DNA from: Bacillota bacterium
GTDB lineage: Bacteria > Bacillota > DTU030
DNA: 8,169 nt
NCBI GenBank assembly: GCA_012841005.1
Contig: DUVO01000164.1
Coordinates: 1 to 8,169 of the forward strand
Direction of reading: 5' to 3'
The notes below the pieces were generated by a model. That model ran no database searches, was not told the DNA's origin, and worked only from the letters and a program-made list of their open reading frames with translations. The stretch's first letter is position 1. Every line of letters begins with the position of its first letter. Positions 1 to 6,538 of this stretch are shown piece by piece. The position numbers and the translations under genes were made by a program.

Positions 1-2
1 AC

Positions 3-740
3 AAAAATGTCACAGACCGGGATATTGAAGAAGCTGTGACCGGGGCCGTGGCAGGAGGCTGGCAAGCCTTCAAGCTCTATTTTATGATCGGTCTTCCCAC
101 AGAAGAGGATGAAGATCTTCTGGGGATTGCCCGGATTGCCGGGAGGGTGGCCGAAACCCGGGGTCCGGAGGGGGGCCGGGGAGTGCGGCGAGTTACCGTG
201 AGTGTCTCCAACTTTGTCCCCAAGCCCCATACGCCTTTCCAGTGGGAACCCCAGGTAGAGGAGGGGGAACTGGTGCGGCGGCAGCAGTTAATCCGCCGGG
301 CTCTAAAGGATAGACGAATTATATTGAACACCCATGATACCAAAGCAAGCTTCCTGGAGGCCGTCTTTGCCCGGGGTGACCGTCGTCTGGGGGAGGTATT
401 GCTTTCTGCCCAGCGTATGGGATGCCGGTTTGACGGCTGGACCGAGCATTTTAACTACGGGAAATGGGAGGAAGCCTTTGCTGCCTGCGGAATTGACCCT
501 GCTTTTTATGCCCGGCGCCGGCGTCCCTTAACCGAAGTGTTGCCCTGGGACCACTTGAGCCCCGGAATAGCCAAGGATTTTCTCTGGCAGGAATACCAGC
601 GGGCCCTGCGGGGAGAGGCCACTGTTGACTGCAGTATGGTCAGCTGCAGCCAATGCGGGGTATGCCCGACATTGGAATTACCCATTCGTCTCCGGGGAGG
701 TGATGAAGATGCCCCAGAAGCTGTGGGCCAGATTGATTAA
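3..740 (+). CDS. Radical SAM protein, TIGR03960-like, C-terminal part
   Basis: The reading frame is open to the left edge of the window, so this is the C-terminal ~245 residues of a longer gene; the GTG at 36 is an internal valine, not a start. The visible part has the FKLYFMIGLPTE segment and the later SNFVPKPHTPFQW segment, both typical of B12-binding/radical SAM proteins of the YgiQ/TIGR03960 type. The CxxxCxxC iron-sulfur cluster motif would lie upstream of the window. Near the end is a small cysteine cluster (CSQCGVCP), common at the C-terminus of this family. The exact substrate is not known to me. It overlaps the next gene by about 30 bases, and in many Clostridia and Actinobacteria the two are neighbours or fused, which suggests a shared role. 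Family assignment is good; function is open. Confidence 0.85.
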   Translation, partial: KNVTDRDIEEAVTGAVAGGWQAFKLYFMIGLPTEEDEDLLGIARIAGRVAETRGPEGGRGVRRVTVSVSNFVPKPHTPFQWEPQVEEGELVRRQQLIRRALKDRRIILNTHDTKASFLEAVFARGDRRLGEVLLSAQRMGCRFDGWTEHFNYGKWEEAFAACGIDPAFYARRRRPLTEVLPWDHLSPGIAKDFLWQEYQRALRGEATVDCSMVSCSQCGVCPTLELPIRLRGGDEDAPEAVGQID

Positions 741-1422
741 GGGGCCTGAGGTTCGTTTTATTTCCCATTTGGATCTACTGGGAACTGTAGAGAAGGCCCT
801 GCGGCGGGCCCAGGTGCCCATTGCCTTTAGCCAGGGGTATAATCCCCAGCCCAAGATCGCCTTTGCCGCCGCCCTCCCTGTAGGTATGACCAGCTCCGGG
901 GAATATGCGGAATTCATACTGGGGGAACCCTGGCCCCTGGAGTATTTCCGGGAACAGGTAAACCGGCAGCTGCTCCCTGGACTTGAGCTGGAAGCAGTAA
1001 GGGAGGTCCCGGGGGGATACCCTGCCTTAATGGCGATTGTAGATTTGGCCCGCTATCAAATGGGGCTCAAATTACCGGCGGGAATAAAGAAAGAGCATTT
1101 TTCCCTTGCCTGGGAAGGGTTTCTGAGCCGGGAGGAGGTAAAAATAACCCGGCAGACCCGCAAGGGGGTGCGAAATTTTAATCTCATTCCCTATGTATAC
1201 GGCTACCAGATCCATTGCGACAGCACAGATCTCATTACCGTAACTATTGATCTTAAACTGGGACCCCGGGGAAGTGTGCGGCCTGGCGAGGTAGTTGAGA
1301 CCTTCTGGACCGTCAGCGGTTGGGAGGGGAGGGTGGTTTTCCTGCACCGGGAGGGCTTATATATAGTCCGGGATGACGGGATATATTCGCCCCTTACAAT
1401 AGAATTCCAACACCCGGGGTAG
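709..1422 (+). CDS. DUF2344 / TIGR03936 family protein (radical SAM-associated)
   Basis: A 237-residue protein starting MPQKLWARLIKGPEVRFISH. The family hallmark is the N-terminal segment FISHLDLLGTVEKALRRA followed by PIAFSQGYNPQPKIAFAAALPVG, seen here at residues ~16-65. I chose ATG 709 because a GGGGAGG Shine-Dalgarno sequence at 694-700 lies 8 bases ahead; ATG 703 is too close to it. The frame is also open upstream to 625, but that part lies inside the radical SAM gene. It overlaps the preceding gene by 32 bases, consistent with translational coupling, and is followed after about 50 bases by RNase G. The biochemical role is not established. Length is normal for the family and nothing looks broken. 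Confidence 0.85.
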   Translation: MPQKLWARLIKGPEVRFISHLDLLGTVEKALRRAQVPIAFSQGYNPQPKIAFAAALPVGMTSSGEYAEFILGEPWPLEYFREQVNRQLLPGLELEAVREVPGGYPALMAIVDLARYQMGLKLPAGIKKEHFSLAWEGFLSREEVKITRQTRKGVRNFNLIPYVYGYQIHCDSTDLITVTIDLKLGPRGSVRPGEVVETFWTVSGWEGRVVFLHREGLYIVRDDGIYSPLTIEFQHPG

Positions 1423-1471
1423 CATGAAGTTCGGGAAAGGGAATTGTAGGGGAAGGAAAGGAGGTGAATAG

Positions 1472-3184
1472 TTGAAAAAAGAGATTGTGATCCATGTTTG
1501 CGAGGAAGAGACATGGGTAGCCCTGTTGGAAGATGGTACTCTGGTGGAGATCTATTTGGAACGGGCCTTAAGCCGGCGGGTTGTCGGCAATATTTACCGG
1601 GGGCGGGTAGAAAATGTTCTCCCCGGCATGCAGGCGGCCTTTGTCGACATCGGCCTGGAACGAAACGCCTTTTTGTATGTAGATGATGCTCGTCCTCCGG
1701 GACGCAATGGAGAACGTTCCCGGGGCGGGACAAAGCCTACGATTGAACAGTTATTGCAGCCGGGCCAGGAAATTATTGTCCAAATTATGAAGGAACCTAT
1801 TGGCAGTAAAGGAGCCCGGGTTACAACCCATCTTACCCTTCCCGGGCGGAGTCTCGTTTTGCTGCCAGATGTGGATTATGTGGGTGTTTCCCGGCGGATA
1901 GAAGATGAAAGGGAACGGGAACGGTTGCGGGAATTGGCTGAGAGCATCAGACCCAAGGGCATGGGTTTAATCGTCCGCACGGTGGCAGAAGGCAAAGAAG
2001 GAATCGAGCAATTACAGCAGGATATGATTTTTCTGGAGCGGCTGTGGGCAAAGGTAAAGCAGCGGATGCGTAAAGGCCCGACGCCAGCCCTTATCTATAA
2101 AGATTTGGATTTGGTTTACCGCATCATGCGGGACCTCTACACCGATGATATCCAGCGGGTTACGGTGGATAACCAGGAGGTATTGGAGAAGATTTTCGAC
2201 CTCCTGGAACTCTACGCGCCCCATCTAAAGGAACGGGTATTCTTTTTCCCGCCGGAAAGGGATATTCTGCTAACCTATGGCTTGGAGGCAGAGGTGGAAA
2301 AGGCCATCAAGAGAAGGGTCTGGTTAAAATCGGGGGGCTACCTGGTCATCGATCAAACCGAGGCCCTTACGGCCATTGATGTCAATACGGGTAAATTTGT
2401 GGGTACCACCAACCTGGCCGATACAGTCCTGAAAACTAATCTGGAGGCGGCCAGGGAAATAGCTCGGCAACTGCGTCTGCGCAACGTAGGTGGTATAATA
2501 ATTATCGATTTTATCGATATGAACACTGAAGAAGACCAGGCAGCGGTTCTATCCGTTTTGGAGGAAGAATTACAGAAGGACAAGGTAAAGGCCCATGTTC
2601 TGGGTTTAACCCAGTTGGGTTTGGTAGAAATGACGAGAAAAAAAGTACGCCAATCCCTTAACAATATTATTACGAAACAGTGCCCTTATTGCGAAGGCAA
2701 GGGCAAGGTGCTGACGGAAGAGACTGTTGCCCTGATGGTGAAACGTCGCATTGAAAGGCTCCTCCGGGAACGGAAAATTCCCGCCCTGCTGGTGGAGTTG
2801 CATCCAGGGGTAGCAGCCCTGATGATTGGTACCGGGGGCAGTAATTTGGAGGAATTGGAACGGCATTTTGGGATTCCCATTTATATCAAGGGTATGGAGA
2901 ATTTACATATTGATGATATTACTTTAAAGGTCTTCGAATCGGAAGAAGAATTGGCCAGATACTGCCGGCCGGTGGCAGAAGGAGACCGGATTACCCTCCG
3001 GGTGGAAGAGCACCACATTTCTAATCCCCATGATGGCATAAGCCGCCTCCACGGGTATGTCATTAATATAGAAGGTGCCGGCGAGTATGTGGGACAGTGG
3101 TTGGATGTGGAGATAACCAAGGTTTACAGGACTTACGCCAGGGCAAGTATATTATCCTGCGTAAAGGAAGTGCCCACGGTTTAA
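1472..3184 (+). CDS. rng: Ribonuclease G/E (Rne/Rng family)
   Basis: A 570-residue single-strand endoribonuclease of the RNase E/G family, acting in mRNA turnover and rRNA processing. It starts at TTG 1472, preceded by a near-perfect AAAGGAGGTGA at 1457-1467. An S1 RNA-binding domain covers residues ~36-120 (GNIYRGRVENVLPGMQAAFVDIG, with an insert near 72-90). The catalytic metal-binding aspartates are visible as D303 in TAIDVNTGKFVG and D346 in IIIIDFIDM. The zinc-link CPYCEGKGK is at residues 404-412. A KH-like IGTGGSNLEELE segment follows at ~452-463. The last ~60 residues (about 503-562) read like a TRAM RNA-binding domain (GYVINIEGAGEYVGQWLDVEITK); that last point is inference from pattern. 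No RNase E-type degradosome scaffold tail is present. In related genomes this gene usually sits directly before rplU; here a microcompartment locus separates them. Confidence 0.95.
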   Translation: MKKEIVIHVCEEETWVALLEDGTLVEIYLERALSRRVVGNIYRGRVENVLPGMQAAFVDIGLERNAFLYVDDARPPGRNGERSRGGTKPTIEQLLQPGQEIIVQIMKEPIGSKGARVTTHLTLPGRSLVLLPDVDYVGVSRRIEDERERERLRELAESIRPKGMGLIVRTVAEGKEGIEQLQQDMIFLERLWAKVKQRMRKGPTPALIYKDLDLVYRIMRDLYTDDIQRVTVDNQEVLEKIFDLLELYAPHLKERVFFFPPERDILLTYGLEAEVEKAIKRRVWLKSGGYLVIDQTEALTAIDVNTGKFVGTTNLADTVLKTNLEAAREIARQLRLRNVGGIIIIDFIDMNTEEDQAAVLSVLEEELQKDKVKAHVLGLTQLGLVEMTRKKVRQSLNNIITKQCPYCEGKGKVLTEETVALMVKRRIERLLRERKIPALLVELHPGVAALMIGTGGSNLEELERHFGIPIYIKGMENLHIDDITLKVFESEEELARYCRPVAEGDRITLRVEEHHISNPHDGISRLHGYVINIEGAGEYVGQWLDVEITKVYRTYARASILSCVKEVPTV

Positions 3185-3350
3185 ATATGCTGGAAAAGGA
3201 GAAGGGGTCTTGTAGCCCCTGGTCGGTTAAAAATTTTCTCAGGGGTACACTTGTTGTACCCTTTCCTCGTCCTTTAAGGGCCAGGGACCGGATGGGAAAA
3301 TATATCATGCTGTAAAGAAGGAAAAATATCTTTGTTTGTAGAAAGAAAAA
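3185..3350. other. Intergenic region between rng and the BMC locus
   Basis: This stretch has no supported gene. Besides the hairpin at 3241-3263 it has a weaker GC-rich hairpin near 3205-3222 (AGGGG/CCCCT arms). I see no consensus sigma-A promoter, no cobalamin riboswitch-like element and no direct repeat that would mark the boundary of an insertion. The end is A-rich (about 3341-3353) and carries AAGGA at 3354-3358, a possible ribosome-binding site for the following BMC fragment. Confidence 0.6.
3241..3266 (+). terminator. Possible terminator hairpin after rng
   Basis: The arms GGGTACA (3243-3249) and TGTACCC (3255-3261) are perfectly complementary around a 5-base loop, and an A-T pair and a G-U pair can be added outside. 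The hairpin is followed by TTTCCT, a weak U tract, so it is either an inefficient Rho-independent terminator of the rng transcript or an mRNA 3' end stabiliser. Confidence 0.45.
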
Positions 3351-3362
3351 AATAAGGATTTT

Positions 3363-3493
3363 AAGACCCTGGGATTGATTGAGACAGAAGGACTTGTTTG
3401 TGCGGTGGAAGTGGCCGATGCGGCCTTAAAGGCGGCCAATGTTGAATTACTGGGTTATGAACTGACCAGAGGTCTTGGTATGGTTACGGTGAA
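3363..3493 (+). pseudogene. BMC shell protein (BMC-S, PduA/EutM-like), N-terminal fragment
   Basis: The frame reads KTLGLIETEGLVCAVEVADA and continues to NVELLGYELTRGLGMVTVK, which is the first ~40 residues of a hexameric BMC shell protein. It then changes abruptly into PduL sequence, so the second half of the domain is missing. No ATG or GTG start is available: an in-frame stop lies at 3339-3341, and the only candidates are TTG at 3375, which would remove the first beta strand, and CTG at 3369. The AAGGA at 3354-3358 is better placed for a start near 3363-3369, so the original start codon may have been lost. A half BMC domain is not expected to fold or enter a shell lattice. Family recognition is firm; the missing part and start are judged against ~90-residue intact relatives. 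Confidence 0.8.
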
Positions 3494-3698
3494 ACATATG
3501 AAACCGGCCGATGCCGATTACTTTGGTGTCAAAGATGGCCAGATGATAAAGGCAAGGGCAGCGGGACCACGGGGTTTGGTGCTGGATCAGGTGCTGGTTC
3601 GCATCGCGGACGCAAACGATCTGGAATCGCATATTGATACCGATGAGGGTAATGCAGCCGGACTGAAAACGGGCGATAGGGTGGAAATTCTCTGTTGA
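3494..3698 (+). pseudogene. pduL: Phosphate propanoyltransferase PduL, C-terminal fragment
   Basis: From HMKPADADYFGVKDGQ to the end, including GLVLDQVLVRIAD and HIDTDEGNAAGLKTGD, this is the C-terminal ~67 residues of PduL, the microcompartment enzyme that converts acyl-CoA plus phosphate to acyl-phosphate. Intact PduL is about 200-220 residues with two similar domains; the whole first domain, with its zinc-binding histidines and the N-terminal encapsulation region, is absent. Only the last His-Met of the usual ARHIHM motif remains. The fragment is joined in frame to the BMC shell fragment upstream, giving a 107-codon chimeric frame from TTG 3375 to TGA 3696-3698. I infer a deletion with one end near 3490-3496. 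No phosphotransacylase activity is expected. Confidence 0.85.
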
Positions 3699-3763
3699 CG
3701 ACAGGTTTTGGCGTTGGCGGGATGTTCTTTATACAACATGGAGACAGGGAAGGGTGATGGTTT

Positions 3764-4527
3764 GTGGAAGAAGCCCTTCTGATTGAGCGGGTTGCCGCTG
3801 AAGTATGGAAAAGGTTACAGGAAGGGCAGCGAAAAGCCCTTGCCTTGTTTACCGGTGGGACAATGGGTGCCCGGGAGGGACTTTTGGCTCTGGAAAAACT
3901 GAAGGAGCAGGGTTGGTACCTTACGGTAGTAATGACCCCGGGGGCGGAACGTGCCCTTGGCACCGGAAGGATTGCCGGGTTTCTGGCGGGAGTGCCCATT
4001 TTGACAGAAGAAAAGGGATGGCCGCCGGGTCCCCTGCTAAAAGAACATAACCTGATCCTGGTACCTGTTCTTACAGTGAACTCTGCGGCAAAGGTGGCGG
4101 CCGGAATAGCCGATAACCTGTTACGACCTTGATCTTGGAAGGCCTGCTTATGGGTAAACCGGTACTTGCCGCCAAAGACGCCTGCGATATAGATAATCCG
4201 GTCCGCTCGCGACTGGGGATGAACCGGGGGATGCCGGCCTTGCGGGAACAGCTTGGTAATAACCTGAAGAAGGTAGCTGCCTATGGTATACAATTGGTGC
4301 CGGCAAGGGGACTGGCCTCTGCTGCGGAGGAACTGGTCCAATCCCTGGGCAGGTTCCGGAGGCAGGGGGAGAAACCACGGGGAACGGTATTTACAGGTAA
4401 AGTTCTCTGCCGCAGTCAGGTGGCTTCCTGGCAGGGGAGGGAAATTACCGTTGCCAGGGGGACAGTGATAACACCCCTGGCCAGGGACCTGGCCCTAGAA
4501 AAGGGTTTGCAAATCAGGATCGAGTAA
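3764..4527 (+). pseudogene. BMC-associated flavoprotein, frameshifted
   Basis: Two adjacent frames are the two halves of one protein often encoded in metabolosome loci (flavoprotein related to PPC decarboxylases; exact role unknown). The first half starts at GTG 3764 behind GAAGGGTGA and has a short N-terminal helix (ALLIERVAAEVWKRL), possibly an encapsulation-type peptide, then LALFTGGTMGAREGLLALEKL and LVPVLTVNSAAKVAAGIADN. The second half continues LILEGLLMGKPVLAAKDACD and ends with VITPLARDLALEKGLQIRI, a C-terminal motif shared by several BMC proteins. The frame changes between 4121 and 4126: relatives read DNL-x-TTLIL, which one extra A (TTAACGACC instead of TTACGACC) would restore. The first frame stops at 4130-4132. 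The loss of one base is inferred, and a sequencing error is the alternative; nearby deletions favour real decay. About 254 residues if repaired. Confidence 0.8.
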
Positions 4528-4554
4528 ACAAAGCGGGGGCGAAGGGGTGAAAAA

Positions 4555-4830
4555 ATGATAATAGGAAAGGTTATCGGCAATGTGGTGGCAACAAAAAAAG
4601 ATGAGCGTTTGGTGGGGCACAAGTTATTAATAATCCAGCCTTTAGATCTCGATAATTCCCTTATGGACAAAGCCCCCAGAGTGGCGGTAGATATTGTCGG
4701 TGCCGGTATGGGAGAAACAGTCTTGGTGGCTGAAGGAAGTTCGGCACGCCTCGCCCTGGACATTTCCGACATTCCCATTGATGCTGCAGTGGTCGGCATT
4801 GTCGATACCATGGAGGTAAAGGGACAATGA
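4555..4830 (+). CDS. eutN: BMC vertex protein, EutN/CcmL family (BMC-P)
   Basis: A complete 91-residue protein. EutN/CcmL proteins form pentamers that cap the vertices of the microcompartment shell. The sequence has the family pattern throughout: MIIGKVIGNVVATKKDERLVGHKLLIIQPL at the start, then DKAPRVAVDIVGAGMGETVLVAEGSSAR, then PIDAAVVGIVD. Length matches the family. ATG 4555 is preceded by GAAGGGGTGA at a good distance, and the stop overlaps the next start (ATGA at 4827-4830), an operon-style junction. It is one of only two genes in the BMC locus without visible damage. Whether it is still expressed is unknown; a vertex protein without hexameric shell proteins would not build a compartment unless other shell genes exist elsewhere. 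Confidence 0.93.
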   Translation: MIIGKVIGNVVATKKDERLVGHKLLIIQPLDLDNSLMDKAPRVAVDIVGAGMGETVLVAEGSSARLALDISDIPIDAAVVGIVDTMEVKGQ

Positions 4831-5298
4831 AGATTTATACCAGACAGGGTGACGATGGATTGGCGGGCCTTTTGGGCGGACAAAGGGTGCCCAAGGATTG
4901 TCTGCGTGTCGAGGCCTACGGTACGGTGGATGAATCTTCATCCTGGTTGGGTTTGGCCCAGGCCGGGCTCCAGGACCCGGATAATAAGGCGATTCTCAGG
5001 GACGTGCAACAAAAGTTGCAGTTTTTGGCAGCGGAACTTGCCTGTCCCGAAGGAGAGGCAAGTCGCCTGAAACAGCATCTGACTGCAAGGGATATAGGGG
5101 AGCTGGAAAGGACTATTGATGTTATTGCGGCGGAAATTGGACCGCAGAAGGGGTTTGTTTTGCCGGGCGGTACCCTTGGTGCCGGCTACCTGGATGTGGC
5201 CCGGACGGTAGTGCGCCGGGCAGAGCGGGTAACCGTTGCCCTGGCCCATCAGGAAAAAGTCCGAAAGGAAATCATAGTGTACCTGAACCGGCTGTCGG
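4827..5298 (+). pseudogene. pduO: Cob(I)alamin adenosyltransferase PduO-type, C-terminally truncated
   Basis: PduO-type enzymes transfer adenosyl from ATP to cob(I)alamin to make coenzyme B12. The start MKIYTRQGDDGLAGLLGGQRV holds the TRxGDDG ATP-binding motif, followed by DCLRVEAYGTVDE, then FVLPGGT, then LDVARTVVRRAERV and YLNRLS, in the family order. The normal continuation after YLNRLSD (about 20-25 residues, LLFVLARY-type helix) is missing. Instead the DNA passes directly into the middle of an aldehyde dehydrogenase gene in another frame, so translation would add a short unrelated tail to a TGA at 5346-5348. The junction lies at about 5295-5303. About 157 residues of the genuine enzyme remain; the lost end of the C-terminal helix bears on folding and cobalamin binding, so activity is doubtful. 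It overlaps eutN by 4 bases. Confidence 0.85.
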
Positions 5299-6007
5299 AA
5301 AAAAGCCATTGGCGCCGGTGCGGGAAATCCGCCGGTGGTGGTAGATGAAACGGCCGATATTGAGAAGGCAGGTCACGATATTATCGCGGGCAGCACCTTC
5401 GACAACAATATTCCCTGTATTGCCGAAAAGGAAATTATAGCTGTGGATAATATTGCCGATTACCTCCTTTTTAACTTACTGAAAAATGGTGGCTATCATG
5501 TGAAAAGGCGAGAGGATATAGATAATCTGACCGATAAGGTCCTGGATAAAAATGGCAGGCCAAAACGGGAATTCATTGGCCGGGATGCTTCTGTCATAGC
5601 CAGGGCAGCCCTGGGGCTAGAACTGCCGCCGACTAAGCGTTGCCTGATTACTGAAGTGGAAAGGGAACACCCCTTTGTCCGGGAAGAATTGATGATGCCT
5701 GTACTTCCCCTGGTCAGGGTTAAAAACATTGGTGAAGCCATCGAAGTGGCCGTGGCAGTGGAACAGGGGGAATAGGCACACGGCTATTATCCATTCCAAA
5801 AATGTGGACAATATGACCCGTATGGCCCGGGCGATCCAGACTACCATTTTCGTCAAGAATGGTCCTTCCTACGCTGGTATTGGTGTCGGCGGGGAAGGTT
5901 TTACCACCTTCACTATTGCCGGTCCTACCGGCGAAGGTTTGACCTCTGCCCGGACCTTTACCCGTCGCCGCCGTTGTGGACTCATTGATGCTCTATGTAT
6001 CCGGTAG
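5299..6007 (+). pseudogene. pduP: CoA-acylating aldehyde dehydrogenase PduP/EutE-type, N-terminally deleted and frameshifted
   Basis: PduP oxidises an aldehyde to acyl-CoA with NAD+ inside the microcompartment. Sequence from KKAIGAGAGNPPVVVDETAD onward is the C-terminal half of the enzyme. The catalytic cysteine is present in TFDNNIPCIAEKE (codon 5416-5418), and the far end reads NGPSYAGIGVGGEGFTTFTI and TSARTFTRRRRC, as in intact homologues. About 200 or more N-terminal residues, with the encapsulation peptide and much of the NAD-binding domain, are gone; the DNA before 5299 is pduO. A second lesion is in the G run at 5766-5770: relatives read EQGNRHTA, which needs four Gs, but five are present, so the frame ends at TAG 5773-5775 and the rest is in the next frame. 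It cannot give an active enzyme. Alternative: the G run alone could be a sequencing error, but the deletion cannot. Confidence 0.9.
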
Positions 6008-6023
6008 GATGGGGGGCTTACAG

Positions 6024-6248
6024 GTGAAAAACGAAGTGGCCGAACTGGCATACTGGGCTGGTGTAGTTGGTGCAGGTGGTGCTCTGGTTTTCCTACCCAT
6101 GTAAAGCTGGATGTTGAGGTAGATATGGTGGTTGTTAACGGTGCTGAATGTGAGCCCTTGTTAAGTGTCGATTACCATCTGATGGTGAATTATCCTTCTC
6201 AACTGGCGGCTATGTTGGAGAAGGTCCGCTGTGCTGTTCAGGCAGTCA
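6024..6248 (+). pseudogene. pduS: RnfC-like cobalamin reductase PduS, N-terminal fragment with frameshift
   Basis: PduS is a flavin and iron-sulfur protein that reduces cobalamin for PduO, and normally has about 450 residues. Here GTG 6024 begins VKNEVAELAYWAGVVGAGGA, then after a frame change GFPTHVKLDVEVDMVVVNGAECEPLL and YPSQLAAMLEKVRCAVQA. Together these are the N-terminal RnfC-type nucleotide/FMN-binding start (GVVGAGGAGFPTHVKL, NGAECEP). An extra CT dinucleotide at about 6083-6086 (GCTCTGG where GCTGG is expected) breaks the frame, which then ends at TAA 6102-6104. After about 75 residues the homology stops and the DNA passes into pduT in another frame; the 4Fe-4S ferredoxin region and the rest are deleted. 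Not expected to be functional. Confidence 0.85.
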
Positions 6249-6518
6249 AGGCGGTCTTTGCTGTCCCTGGGCATATTCGAAACCATTGACGCCGCCTCCG
6301 GCATTATTGCCGGTGATACTGCGGCCAAAGCGGCTAATGTTAACCTTTTGGAAATACGTCTTGCCCGGGGTATGGGCGGAAAAACCTATGTATCCTTGTG
6401 CGGTGAACTGGCGTCCGTAGAAGCGGCGGTAAGAAGCGTAGAAGCAAAACTCAAAAATGAAGGAGTTTTGGTGGCCACGGCAATAATCCCCTCACCACAC
6501 CGCCAGCTAACCTTTTAA
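6249..6518 (+). pseudogene. pduT: BMC shell protein PduT (BMC-T), second domain only
   Basis: The frame reads SLGIFETIDAASGIIAGDTAAKAANV, then EIRLARGMGGKTYVSLCGELASVEAAV, ending GVLVATAIIPSPHRQLTF. This is the C-terminal of the two tandem BMC domains of PduT, a trimeric shell protein which in studied cases carries a 4Fe-4S cluster at its central pore and is thought to pass electrons across the shell. The first domain, which supplies the cluster cysteine in known PduT proteins, is absent: the DNA before about 6249 is pduS. Candidate starts such as GTG 6231 lie in pduS-derived sequence. The retained part resembles a single BMC domain and could in theory be translated, but it lacks a proper start region. 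An alternative reading as a single-domain shell protein is less likely, because the IIPSPH ending is PduT-like and the gene follows pduS. Confidence 0.75.
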
Positions 6519-6538
6519 CGAAGGATGGGAAAAGAAGA

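Noticed and set aside
1203..1733. 176-residue open frame on the minus strand over the DUF2344/rng boundary
   Set aside because: Overlaps two well-supported genes and the perfect rng ribosome-binding site; composition is rich in Pro, Arg and Ser, as expected for antisense of GC-rich genes.
3185..3350. Cobalamin riboswitch or regulatory RNA ahead of the B12-related operon
   Set aside because: I looked for it because PduO and PduS are B12 genes, but the stretch is too short and lacks a B12-box-like sequence; only simple hairpins are visible.
3695..3735. Possible internal promoter ahead of the flavoprotein (TTGGCG, 16 bases, TATACA)
   Set aside because: Both hexamers are weak and the spacing is short; a TTGACG at 3695-3700 has no -10 at the right distance. 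Not enough for a call.
3529..4341. 270-residue open frame on the minus strand across pduL and the flavoprotein
   Set aside because: It is antisense to recognisable conserved proteins, has low-complexity Pro/Ser/Arg composition, and matches no family I know. It is a shadow of the + strand coding.
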